Shown: positions 9,600 through 18,058 of the stretch, piece after piece
Layout of the letters: each line of letters starts with the position of its first letter
How positions within the stretch are numbered: the first letter of the stretch is position 1
From: Algoriphagus sp. AGSA1
Lineage (GTDB): Bacteria; Bacteroidota; Bacteroidia; Cytophagales; Cyclobacteriaceae
Assembly (NCBI RefSeq): GCF_021390545.1
Contig: NZ_JAJUWR010000024.1
Span: forward strand, 38,096-102,095
Length of the DNA: 64,000 nucleotides
Reading direction: 5' to 3'
Notes under the pieces: generated by a model
What the model was told of the DNA's origin: nothing
The model's database searches: none
Seen by the model: only the letters and a program-made list of their open reading frames with translations
Made by a program: the position numbers and the translations under genes

Positions 9600-10472
9600 T
9601 TACTTACTCTCAAGTGCGTTTGCACCGGAGACTATTTCAAGAATTTCATTGGTAATTGCCGCTTGACGGGTTCTGTTATACATCAATCGTAGTTCTTTCA
9701 GCAACTCACCGGCATTCTCGGTAGCCTTATCCATGGCAGTCATTCTCGCACCATGTTCAGAAGCATTGCTTTCAAGAATTGCTTTATAAAATTGGATCTT
9801 CAAAGAAGTAGGCACCAGCTCTTCGATGATATAAGCACGGGAAGGCTCTAGGATGTAATCAGTCTCAGAAGTTTTTTCCTCGCTAGAGTCTTCTTTTGAC
9901 ATTGGCAAAAACTGCTCAACGATAACTTCCTGAGTTGCCACGTTTTTAAATTCATTAAATACCAGAGCAACCTGATCGTATTCTCCAGCAACAAAAGAGT
10001 TCATGGCATATTCTGCGGCATTTCTGGCATTATCGAAATTCAGATCCTGAAACAATTGATAATAATCAGAAACCATTTTAAAGTCGCGTTTTTTGAACGC
10101 TTCAAAAGCCTTTTTCCCTATAGGAAGTATGGTGACATTTTTGCCGGCAAAATTGGTGGCTATGGCAAGATTTACAGCTTTGATAATATTAGAATTGAAA
10201 GCACCACAAAGTCCTTTGTCCGAAGTGACAGGAATGATCAATACATTCTGTACTTCACGCTTTTCAGCAAAAACAATATCTGCCGCTCCTTCAGAAGCAG
10301 CTGATACGTTGTTCAGGATTTGGGTCAACTTCTGAGAGTAAGGACGCATCTGCACGATTTTGTCCTGTGCTCTTCTAAGTTTGGCGGCGGAAACCATTTT
10401 CATGGCCTTGGTAATCTGCTGTGTAGAGACTACTGAGGTTATCCGTTCCTTTACTTCCTTAAGATTAGCCAT
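9600..10472 (-). CDS. atpG: ATP synthase F1 subunit gamma
   Basis: Subunit gamma is the central rotor shaft of F1. The N-terminal helix carries the family signature (KEVKERITSVVSTQQITKAM, then KMVSAAKLRRAQ). The C-terminal helix ends with LMYNRTRQAAITNEILEIVSGANAL. The length of 290 residues is normal. It is the last gene of the operon, downstream of atpA, with an intrinsic terminator 20 bp after the stop. The acidic stretch EDSSEEKTSETD in the middle is a local expansion in the globular domain. Confidence 0.98.
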   Translation of the reverse strand: MANLKEVKERITSVVSTQQITKAMKMVSAAKLRRAQDKIVQMRPYSQKLTQILNNVSAASEGAADIVFAEKREVQNVLIIPVTSDKGLCGAFNSNIIKAVNLAIATNFAGKNVTILPIGKKAFEAFKKRDFKMVSDYYQLFQDLNFDNARNAAEYAMNSFVAGEYDQVALVFNEFKNVATQEVIVEQFLPMSKEDSSEEKTSETDYILEPSRAYIIEELVPTSLKIQFYKAILESNASEHGARMTAMDKATENAGELLKELRLMYNRTRQAAITNEILEIVSGANALESK

Positions 10473-10537
10473 CTTGCTTGCTTTGTGCTAAGGTATTAAC
10501 TAACCGAAAGACTTTCGTCTTCCGGTATTCAAATCAA

Positions 10538-12115
10538 TTATTTAGAAAACTTAGGTGCTAATTCAGCAGCTGCCTTAGAAAGAACTTTACCAGCTCCATC
10601 CACATCACCTTTCAGGATTAGTTGAAGTGCTTCCGGATAAGATGTATCCAAAAGCGTGTAGAATTCTTTCTCAAATGCTCTTGCTTTCTCTACAGGGACA
10701 GTATCCATCAAGCCTTTAGTGGAAGCATATATGATCGCTACCTGATGCGCTACAGATACTGGAGAGTACTGCGCTTGCTTCAAGATCTCCTGGTTTCTTC
10801 TACCTCTTTCGATCGTACGCTTGGTAGTTGCATCCAGATCAGATCCAAATTTGGAGAATGCTTCCAATTCACGGAAAGCTGCCTGATCCAACTTCAAGGT
10901 ACCGGCAATTTTCTTCATTGACTTGATCTGTGCGTTACCACCTACTCGGGACACTGAGATACCTACGTTGATCGCAGGACGGATACCAGAGTTAAACAGG
11001 TTGGTTTCCAAGAAAATCTGACCATCGGTAATCGAAATTACGTTAGTCGGAATATAGGCAGAAACGTCACCAGCTTGAGTTTCGATAATCGGAAGTGCTG
11101 TCAAAGACCCGCCGCCTTTTACCAGATGCTTGATAGAATCCGGCAAATCGTTCATTTCCTGAGCGATTTTGTCTGACTTGTTTATTTTGGCAGCTCTCTC
11201 AAGCAATCTTGAGTGAAGATAGAATACGTCACCCGGATATGCTTCACGTCCCGGAGGTCTTCTCAATAGAAGAGATACTTCACGGTAAGCTACAGCCTGC
11301 TTAGAAAGATCATCATATACCACCAAGGCAGGGCGACCTGTATCACGGAAGAATTCTCCTATCGATGCACCTGTAAACGGAGCAAAGAACTGCATAGGAG
11401 CAGGATCAGAAGCGGGAGCTGCTACAACCACTGTATAGGGAAGGGCACCGCCTTTTTCCAACGCCGCAACTACACCGGCAACGGTAGATGCCTTCTGTCC
11501 GATAGCAACATAGATACAGAAAACCGGCTCACCTTTATCGTAAAATTCTTTTTGGTTCAAGATAGCATCGATCACAACCGCAGTCTTACCTGTCTGACGG
11601 TCACCGATCACCAATTCTCTTTGTCCTCTACCAATAGGAATCATCGCATCAATAGACTTGATCCCTGTCTGAAGAGGTTCTGTTACCGGCTGACGGTAGA
11701 TTACACCAGGAGCCTTTCGCTCCAAAGGCATTTCGTACAAGTCGCCGGAGATGGGACCTTTACCGTCAATAGGATTACCCAAGGTATCCACTACACGGCC
11801 AAGCATTCCCTCACCCACTTGAATGGAAGCGATTCTTTTTGTTCTTTTAACAGTATCTCCCTCTTTTACAGATTTGGAATCACCGAAGATTACAGCTCCT
11901 ACATTGTCTTCCTCAAGGTTAAGTACCATTGCTTTCAGACCATTGTCGAATTCTAGCAATTCACCGGACTGAGCCATAGAAAGTCCATAGATACGGGCGA
12001 CACCATCCCCCACTTGAAGGACTGTACCCACTTCTTCGAGTTCAGCTTCGGTTCTTGCACCAGAGAGTTGCTCTCTTAAAATTGCCGAAACTTCATCAGG
12101 TCTTACGTCTGCCAT
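10538..12115 (-). CDS. atpA: ATP synthase F1 subunit alpha
   Basis: Subunit alpha is the non-catalytic nucleotide-binding subunit of F1. Walker A is present as GDRQTGKTAVV, with the downstream PALVVYDDLSKQAVAYREVSLLLRRPPGR region split across the conserved subunit interface. The N-terminal beta-barrel domain (VGDGVARIYGL) and the C-terminal helical domain are both complete at 525 residues. It lies between atpH and atpG. No beta-subunit gene follows, unlike the usual alpha-gamma-beta-epsilon order. Confidence 0.99.
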   Translation of the reverse strand: MADVRPDEVSAILREQLSGARTEAELEEVGTVLQVGDGVARIYGLSMAQSGELLEFDNGLKAMVLNLEEDNVGAVIFGDSKSVKEGDTVKRTKRIASIQVGEGMLGRVVDTLGNPIDGKGPISGDLYEMPLERKAPGVIYRQPVTEPLQTGIKSIDAMIPIGRGQRELVIGDRQTGKTAVVIDAILNQKEFYDKGEPVFCIYVAIGQKASTVAGVVAALEKGGALPYTVVVAAPASDPAPMQFFAPFTGASIGEFFRDTGRPALVVYDDLSKQAVAYREVSLLLRRPPGREAYPGDVFYLHSRLLERAAKINKSDKIAQEMNDLPDSIKHLVKGGGSLTALPIIETQAGDVSAYIPTNVISITDGQIFLETNLFNSGIRPAINVGISVSRVGGNAQIKSMKKIAGTLKLDQAAFRELEAFSKFGSDLDATTKRTIERGRRNQEILKQAQYSPVSVAHQVAIIYASTKGLMDTVPVEKARAFEKEFYTLLDTSYPEALQLILKGDVDGAGKVLSKAAAELAPKFSK

Positions 12116-12138
12116 GATATATTAATTAATGCTTTTTG

Positions 12139-12696
12139 TTAGATTTTACTTTCGTAATGATTTTGGACAAACTGGGTCTTCAATTGTCTCAGTTTGCTAC
12201 TCAAAGACTCGTCAAGCTGACGGTCATTTACTGTCAAAATATATCCGCCTATAAGATCTGGATTTATTTTTTCCACCAATTGTACAGATTGCTTGCCCGA
12301 AATTTCCTTCACTACATCGGCAAACTCCTTACGGAGCTTGTCATCAATAGGGAAGGTGGTGATCACCTCAGCCACTTGAACAGAATGGTGTAGATTATAC
12401 TGTGCTTCGAATTCCTTCGCAACGTCAAGAAGAATTTCCTCTCTGTTCTTACGGGACACAATCTCGAAGAAAGTCATCGTAAGAGGATCTGATTTAGGGA
12501 ATAGTGCTTTTAGCACATTCAGTTTCTTTTCAGAACTGACCACAGGGTTTTTAAGGACCAGTGCCAGCTCATGATTGCTAGCTGCCAAAGCAGTCAGCCG
12601 TTGAAAATCTTGATGCACCTCCTCCAATCTTCCTTTTTCCAAAGAAAGTTCCATGATAGACTTGGCATAGCGGGATGCTACTCTCTGGTTTGACAT
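12139..12696 (-). CDS. atpH: ATP synthase F1 subunit delta (OSCP)
   Basis: Subunit delta links the peripheral stalk to the top of F1. The N-terminus RVASRYAKSIMELSLEKGRLEEV matches the conserved start of the delta/OSCP helical bundle. The C-terminal IGGYILTVNDRQLDESLSSKL is the typical family ending (usually GG..I.VGD...D.S). The length of 185 residues is normal. It is 9 bp after atpF and 23 bp before atpA in the operon. Confidence 0.97.
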   Translation of the reverse strand: MSNQRVASRYAKSIMELSLEKGRLEEVHQDFQRLTALAASNHELALVLKNPVVSSEKKLNVLKALFPKSDPLTMTFFEIVSRKNREEILLDVAKEFEAQYNLHHSVQVAEVITTFPIDDKLRKEFADVVKEISGKQSVQLVEKINPDLIGGYILTVNDRQLDESLSSKLRQLKTQFVQNHYESKI

Positions 12697-12705
12697 GGAG
12701 GTGTA

Positions 12706-13200
12706 TTAGTTTAGCTTAAGTTCCTTGATGAAACCATCTACCAAATTCTTCTGGGACTCATCATCAGAAAGATTTTTCCTCAACAATTTCCCCGTAATGT
12801 CCAAAGAAAGGACCGCTACCTGATTTTTGACATCAGCCAAAGCTGCCTTCTTCTCAGTTTCTATTACTGCCTTGGCATTCTCGATCATCAAAGCACCGGC
12901 TTTTACAGCTTCCTCTTTTGCATCATCGATCATTTTCACAGAAGTGTCTTGGGCTTTCTTAAGGATAATATCTCTTTCCAATCTGGCTTCTGCAAGAAGC
13001 TTCTCATTTTCAGCTTTCAGATTTGCCATCTCATTTCTGGCGGTTTCTGCTGCTTTCAATGCGTTATCGATGCTGGTCTCTCTCTCTTCAATAGCTGCAA
13101 GCATTGGCTTCCAAGCAAACTTGATTAGGATAAACAAGAGAGCCAAAAAGCCAAACAACTGCCAGAAGATCAGTCCGGAACTAGGTAAAATCAGATCCAT
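12706..13200 (-). CDS. atpF: ATP synthase Fo subunit b
   Basis: Subunit b forms the peripheral stalk as a membrane-anchored helix pair. One N-terminal transmembrane segment (LIFWQLFGFLALLFILIKFAW) is followed by a charged, Ala-rich coiled coil to the C-terminus. It has 164 residues, the standard length. It lies between atpE and atpH; only one b-type gene is present, so the stalk should be a homodimer. Confidence 0.97.
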   Translation of the reverse strand: MDLILPSSGLIFWQLFGFLALLFILIKFAWKPMLAAIEERETSIDNALKAAETARNEMANLKAENEKLLAEARLERDIILKKAQDTSVKMIDDAKEEAVKAGALMIENAKAVIETEKKAALADVKNQVAVLSLDITGKLLRKNLSDDESQKNLVDGFIKELKLN

Positions 13201-13272
13201 TAGATATATATAATTTCGTTATTGTTCAAAAAGAGGGATTGACCATTCAGGCCAATCCCGATTCATTTGTTC

Positions 13273-13533
13273 TTAGAAAGCGATACCACCTGCATTCAAT
13301 GCGATAAGTAAACATACTACCACTGCAAACAGGGAAACCACCTCGATCAAAGCTGCGATGATCAACATAGCAGTTTGGATTTTACCAGCAGCTTCTGGCT
13401 GACGAGCAATAGATTCCATAGCCTGTCCACCAATACGACCGATACCAAGTCCTGCGCCAATCGCAACAATACCTGCACCGATACCAGCACCCATAAGTGC
13501 CATTCCAGCTGACAATAAGATTGAAGTTAACAT
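13273..13533 (-). CDS. atpE: ATP synthase Fo subunit c
   Basis: Subunit c is the proteolipid of the rotor ring. There are two membrane helices around the polar loop ARQPEA. The ion-carrying carboxylate is Glu64 in ALIEVVSLF. The residue after it is Val rather than the Ser/Thr of sodium-coupled rings, so proton coupling is more likely. This is inferred from sequence alone. The length is 86 residues, with a Gly/Ala-rich first helix (GAGIGAGIVAIGAGLG). Confidence 0.97.
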   Translation of the reverse strand: MLTSILLSAGMALMGAGIGAGIVAIGAGLGIGRIGGQAMESIARQPEAAGKIQTAMLIIAALIEVVSLFAVVVCLLIALNAGGIAF

Positions 13534-13570
13534 ACTTTTTTTTTTATAAATTGAACAAAGAAATTCCTAA

Positions 13571-14614
13571 TTAATGCGCTTCGTCATGAGCATGCTCTGC
13601 TACAGCGGAACCAATATACATCGCCGTAAACAACGTGAACACATAAGCCTGAATAGTCGCCACCAGTAATTCAATCATATTGATGAAGGTCACCATCAAG
13701 GTACTTACCACTCCGATAGAATAAGATTGAAAAATGAAAACCAAGGCGATAAATGCCAAGATCACAATGTGGCCAGCTGTGATCGCCACAAATAGACGGA
13801 CCATCAATGCAAACGGTTTGGTGAACAAACCGATTATTTCCACAGGCACAATTACCAGTAACAAAGGAATAGGAACACCAGGAGTCATAAACACGTGCTT
13901 CCAGTAATCCTTGTTTCCATTCACATTAACAATAATAAAGGTCAATACCGCGAGGGTGGCCGTCACCGCTATGTTTCCTGTTAAGTTAGCAGCACCAGGC
14001 AAAAGCCCGATCAAGTTACCTATCCAGATAAAAAAGAAAAGTGTAAGCAGGTAAGGGACAAATTTTTTGTACTTAGGTCCTATTGCCTTGTGTGCTATCT
14101 CATCTCTAACGAAGACAACAATTGGCTCTACAAAAGACGCAGCACCCTTTGGCGCAACCGCACCGTTCTTCTTATAGTGCCCTGCTGCTGAAAGCGTAAA
14201 AATCAAGACTACCGCAATCACTAAAAACATCATGGCAACGTTCTTGGTAATCGATAAATCTGTAAACGCAGCACCATCAACTCTCCCCATATGATCGTGG
14301 GAATCGATGAAATAACCCTCGTGGGCATATTCCTCCCCAAAGGCATGTGTCTCTGGATTTTGAAAGTCGGAAGAATTAAAAATCTCCAGACCTCTATCCG
14401 CCGAATACACGATCACCGGCAGGGAAAGAGTCACATGGGTATGCCCAATATTGAAAAAATGCCACTCATGGGAGTCCTTGATGTGATGCATGATGAACCC
14501 CGTAGGATCTTCACCTCCATCTTCGATATCAGCCCCAGCAGCAAATGACATACTGGAGAACATCAGCAAAAACACTGACAATAAAACACTTAGGGAAAGA
14601 AATTTACGCGTCAT
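13571..14614 (-). CDS. atpB: ATP synthase Fo subunit a, long Bacteroidota form
   Basis: Subunit a provides the proton half-channels against the c ring. The conserved Arg lies in MVRLFVAITAGHIV, and the last helices contain IELLVATIQAYVFTLF. At 347 residues it is about 80-100 longer than the E. coli type. The extra part is an N-terminal signal-peptide-like segment (LLSVFLLMFSSMSFAAG) and a His/Asp-rich periplasmic stretch. The C-terminus is also His-rich (AVAEHAHDEAH). Long forms of this kind are known in Bacteroidota. Confidence 0.96.
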   Translation of the reverse strand: MTRKFLSLSVLLSVFLLMFSSMSFAAGADIEDGGEDPTGFIMHHIKDSHEWHFFNIGHTHVTLSLPVIVYSADRGLEIFNSSDFQNPETHAFGEEYAHEGYFIDSHDHMGRVDGAAFTDLSITKNVAMMFLVIAVVLIFTLSAAGHYKKNGAVAPKGAASFVEPIVVFVRDEIAHKAIGPKYKKFVPYLLTLFFFIWIGNLIGLLPGAANLTGNIAVTATLAVLTFIIVNVNGNKDYWKHVFMTPGVPIPLLLVIVPVEIIGLFTKPFALMVRLFVAITAGHIVILAFIALVFIFQSYSIGVVSTLMVTFINMIELLVATIQAYVFTLFTAMYIGSAVAEHAHDEAH

Positions 14615-14632
14615 CTACTCTTTTTTTGAGGG

Positions 14633-15013
14633 CTACTTCGAAATCGGGCGCAAGTTAGCCAGAAACACGTAGATATCAAAAACCAGATAGAACAAAAAAA
14701 GGATAAAGAAATTCATTACAAACAAAAGAATATTCTCCGTACCCAAAAAAACCATGATTGCTATGAAAGATAATGAGGCTAATATCCTTGTGATCATGCC
14801 GAGTAACTTTACCTGCAGTAGGTTTTCAGAGGAGCCTTTTAGCAGCCAGATGCTGATTATTCCTACCAAATAGGATGTTGCCGCCAGAAAAGCCAAAATT
14901 ATCCAAACATCATTATGGATAATCGATGGCAGGAGCCAACCCAATAAAAGTATCAGTAAACAAAATATCCCTGTCAACAGGAAAAATTTTAAATGAAAGT
15001 TCGCTTTCTGCAT
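14633..15013 (-). CDS. Small four-helix membrane protein in the atpI position
   Basis: The protein has about 126 residues from ATG 15013; a TTG at 15046 is an in-frame alternative. Four hydrophobic helices are visible (FFLLTGIFCLLILLLGWLLP, WIILAFLAATSYLVGIISIW, an ILASLSFIAIMVFLG helix and a LLFVMNFFILFLFYLVFDIYV helix). No family motif is certain. It sits between atpZ and atpB with 18 bp to atpB, exactly where AtpI, a c-ring assembly and Mg/Ca-handling factor, sits elsewhere. A role in Fo assembly is a reasonable guess from position and topology. Confidence 0.7.
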   Translation of the reverse strand: MQKANFHLKFFLLTGIFCLLILLLGWLLPSIIHNDVWIILAFLAATSYLVGIISIWLLKGSSENLLQVKLLGMITRILASLSFIAIMVFLGTENILLFVMNFFILFLFYLVFDIYVFLANLRPISK

Positions 15014-15031
15014 TAGGTTAATATTTTTCTG

Positions 15032-15039
15032 CAAATTTA
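15032..15039 (-). promoter_or_regulatory. -7 box candidate before the small membrane gene
   Basis: TAAATTTG on the minus strand matches the Bacteroidota -7 consensus TAnnTTTG. It ends 18 bp upstream of ATG 15013. No good -33 element is seen at the usual distance, so any internal promoter here would be weak. Confidence 0.3.
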
Positions 15040-15060
15040 CCCCCAATTTTCTTTTGTAGG

Positions 15061-15288
15061 TTACTTATCCTGACGGATAGAAACCCAAAGTTGGTAAAAA
15101 GCTACTGCGGTGGAGAGAAAACAAAAAAACAGTAACCATGCCGGGAATTTAAAGCCACTTCGCTGGTGAAGCCACCAGCCCAGCCAAGTTCCTGCACCAA
15201 TTATTCCAAAAAGCTGGAAAGAAAGCCCAATGTATTTTACATAGACCGGAGTATTCTTTGGTTTGGTATCTTTGCGTTTCGGATCCAT
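15061..15288 (-). CDS. AtpZ/AtpI-family protein, first gene of the atp operon
   Basis: This 75-residue protein has a basic N-terminus followed by two membrane helices (IGLSFQLFGIIGAGTWLGWW and AWLLFFCFLSTAVAFYQLW). Both the pattern and the length match the AtpZ/AtpI group found at the head of ATP synthase operons. Such proteins are linked to Fo assembly and divalent cation handling. It lies 47 bp upstream of the next operon gene's ATG (15013). Confidence 0.82.
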   Translation of the reverse strand: MDPKRKDTKPKNTPVYVKYIGLSFQLFGIIGAGTWLGWWLHQRSGFKFPAWLLFFCFLSTAVAFYQLWVSIRQDK

Positions 15289-15433
15289 AGAAATAAGGGT
15301 GGAAACTTTAATTTATTAAAAATTGTGGTTTAAATGTTCCCAGTCGCAAGTGATACAAATAATAGAACATTGAATTCGTTCTCTAAGTAATGCAAAAAAG
15401 CTATTTTGCTACTTGAATTGGGCCAAACAACTC

Positions 15434-18055
15434 ATGAGGAAATTTTCCAGACTTGCCTTAGTCATTTTAATTTTCTGCGTATCCTGTTCTTCGGAGCGTA
15501 ACACCTTTGTAAACAGGACATTCCACAATGTTACCTCACATTACAATGCATACTATCTTGCCGATGTAAGACTAAAAGAGGTGGAGGAGGAAGTGTATCA
15601 AAATTATAAGGAAGACTACACCCAGGTACTTCCGGTCTTTATTCCTTTTGACTCGGCAACTGTCCAGGCCAATGAAGAAAAACTTAGTTCTTCCCGGGAA
15701 TTGGCTTCCAAAGCTATAGAGTGGCACAAAATCAGCAATTGGGTTGATGACAGTTATTTTCTACTTGGAAAAGTCGATTACTACCAGTCTCATTTTGATG
15801 ATGCTAAAAACACCTTCAAATATGTCAATGTAAATTCCAAAAGCACTGATCTGAGACACCAAACGCTGGTCACCTTACTTCGGCTGTACGTGGATCTGAA
15901 TGAATTCGAAAACGCCAATTTCACAATTGACTATTTTTCCAAAGAAGTTAATATTTCCAAAGAAAACAGGTACGACTTGTATAGAACGCTGGCATATTAC
16001 TACGAGAAAAGAGGCGATAGAAGTGGTGTCATCGGAGCTCTTGATAAAGCGCTGGAATATTCCAAAGACAAAAAAGAGGCCTCTAGGATCAACTTTATAC
16101 TTGCTCAGCGATATCAACGGCAAGGATTTGATGCCCTTGCGTATGAATATTATGGCAAAGCTCTGGCAGGAAATCCACCTTATGAACGAAGCTTCTATGC
16201 ACAACTATACGCCCAGCAAGTGGCGGAACTGAATGCCTCTAAAGACCTGAAAAAAGTACGGAAATACTATGACGACCTCTATGAAGACCAAAAAAACCGG
16301 GATCTGAAAGATGTTGTAATTTATGAAAAAGCACTTTTTGAAGAAAAGCAAGGCGACACCCAACTTACCCTTGACTTGCTGCATCAAGCAGCCAAAGAAC
16401 CGGGAAGCAATCCCAGAGTGAAAGGGTATATTTACCAAAAGCTAGCAGAGATTAACCTTGATACCTTTCAGGACTATCGCGCCACTAAATATTACTTGGA
16501 TTCAGCACTCACTTTCATCAGTGAAAATGATCCTGTTGCATTAGATATCACCAGCCAGAAGGAATCCCTAGACCAATATGTTTTCCATACAGAGCGGATT
16601 CAGGGCAATGATAGCTTGTTGAATTTGGCCAAGCTCTCACCCGATCAGCAAAAATTAACTGCAGAAAATTACATTAAAGCAGAGGAAGAGCGGCTGATCC
16701 GCGAAGCAGAGGCCAAACAAAAACCGAAAAGCACTAGCATTTTCGACAACCTTCTGGCCTTCAACGACAGAGGTTCTGGCTCTACCTTTTATTTCGACAA
16801 TAGTGCCGCAATGCAGCAAGGTGCCATTGATTTTAGGCGTACCTGGGGAAATCGGCCATTGCAGGATAACTGGAGAAGGAGCGCCGCCAGCTTTCAAAAT
16901 TCCAACCCTACTACTCCTGAACAAAAACCGGGAGATTCTACCGCCATAGAACCCCAAGCACTCTTAAATCAACTACCTACACTGGAAAATTTACTTTCCG
17001 AGATACCTAGTTCCCCAGAACAGATAGAAACATTGAACATCCAGCTGGAAGAATCCTATTTTGAACTAGGGAAACTGCTCTATTTTGATCTGAAAGAGAC
17101 AGAACTCAGTATCGGCAATCTGGAAACCCTCGTGCGGGAATATCCAAATTCATCCAGAAAACCCGAGGCCTATTATCTCTTGTATCTGGCTCAGAAGGAT
17201 CTTGGAGGTGATTCGCAGCAGTACATCAATAGGCTGAACAGGGAATTTCCTGAATCACAATATACATTTTCTGTAAATAACCCAGATGCTGCCTCCGGAA
17301 ATCTCGCCTATGTAGAGTCTTCCAAACGATATGAATTAGCCTATAAAGCCTATTATGATGGGAATCACCAGGAAAGTAGAAGTATCATCAAATCGGCGCT
17401 GGAAGAATACCCCTTGACACGTAATACTGAACGTCTCCTACTGCTGGACATCATGAATACCGGAAAAACCCAAAGTCGGACAGTGTACAGGGAGAGACTG
17501 GAAAATTATATACGTAATACCCAAGATGAAAATTTGGTAGATTTGGCAAGGAATATGCTGAAACCTCTGCTAACGGCATCAGAGCTGGCAGAGCTTAATC
17601 CCCCAAAATTGGAGGAAGGAGATTCCACGAAAACAGATAACAGTGTATTGGAAAGATCAGAAGGTGATGAAGATTTAGCGGAATCCCCATATAAATACAG
17701 TGAATCCACTACCCATATCTTTGTACTGGCAATGGAGCCCGGGCAGGCTGAGTCAGCCAAAAGCCTTTTGGCTGATTTGGAGAGTTTTCATTCTGCAAAT
17801 TTCTCCAAAGAAAAGCTAAGAACCGGAGAGATGAATATGAACAGCGAAAATGCGATTTACATCATAAGCCCATTTTCAAACGCTGAAAAAGCAAAAGAGT
17901 ATTATAGAAAATTTCAAAAGGGGTTCAATTCAGAAGACCTGCCTAAGGAAGTGACAGCTAATGCTTTCGTGATTTCCATTGAAAATTTCCAGGTATTGCA
18001 TAAGAGTAAAAATTTAAAGGAATATAGGGCTTTTTTCAAGTCCGCTTATAAGTAA
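15434..18055 (+). CDS. sprE: SprE/PorW-like TPR lipoprotein of the type IX secretion system
   Basis: The start at ATG 15434 gives a clean lipoprotein signal, MRKFSRLALVILIFCVSC; an upstream TTG at 15413 adds seven residues and spoils it. The mature N-terminus (NTFVNRTFHNVTSHYNAYYLADVRLKEVE) matches what I know of SprE/PorW proteins. Many TPR-like helix pairs follow across about 870 residues. SprE/PorW is a periplasmic-facing lipoprotein needed for T9SS secretion and gliding; it is thought to connect the PorK/N ring with the outer-membrane translocon. A Gln/Asn-rich linker lies near residues 440-500. Its proximity to gldKLMN fits the role. Confidence 0.82.
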   Translation: MRKFSRLALVILIFCVSCSSERNTFVNRTFHNVTSHYNAYYLADVRLKEVEEEVYQNYKEDYTQVLPVFIPFDSATVQANEEKLSSSRELASKAIEWHKISNWVDDSYFLLGKVDYYQSHFDDAKNTFKYVNVNSKSTDLRHQTLVTLLRLYVDLNEFENANFTIDYFSKEVNISKENRYDLYRTLAYYYEKRGDRSGVIGALDKALEYSKDKKEASRINFILAQRYQRQGFDALAYEYYGKALAGNPPYERSFYAQLYAQQVAELNASKDLKKVRKYYDDLYEDQKNRDLKDVVIYEKALFEEKQGDTQLTLDLLHQAAKEPGSNPRVKGYIYQKLAEINLDTFQDYRATKYYLDSALTFISENDPVALDITSQKESLDQYVFHTERIQGNDSLLNLAKLSPDQQKLTAENYIKAEEERLIREAEAKQKPKSTSIFDNLLAFNDRGSGSTFYFDNSAAMQQGAIDFRRTWGNRPLQDNWRRSAASFQNSNPTTPEQKPGDSTAIEPQALLNQLPTLENLLSEIPSSPEQIETLNIQLEESYFELGKLLYFDLKETELSIGNLETLVREYPNSSRKPEAYYLLYLAQKDLGGDSQQYINRLNREFPESQYTFSVNNPDAASGNLAYVESSKRYELAYKAYYDGNHQESRSIIKSALEEYPLTRNTERLLLLDIMNTGKTQSRTVYRERLENYIRNTQDENLVDLARNMLKPLLTASELAELNPPKLEEGDSTKTDNSVLERSEGDEDLAESPYKYSESTTHIFVLAMEPGQAESAKSLLADLESFHSANFSKEKLRTGEMNMNSENAIYIISPFSNAEKAKEYYRKFQKGFNSEDLPKEVTANAFVISIENFQVLHKSKNLKEYRAFFKSAYK

Positions 18056-18058
18056 ACT

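Noticed and set aside
12827..13213. 128-residue plus-strand frame opposite atpF
   Set aside because: It is antisense to a certain coding gene; the Ser/Ala/Phe-rich product is typical of a shadow of an Ala/Glu-rich coiled coil.
15413..15433. TTG start for the SprE-like gene
   Set aside because: ATG 15434 gives a normal lipoprotein signal; the seven additional residues do not.
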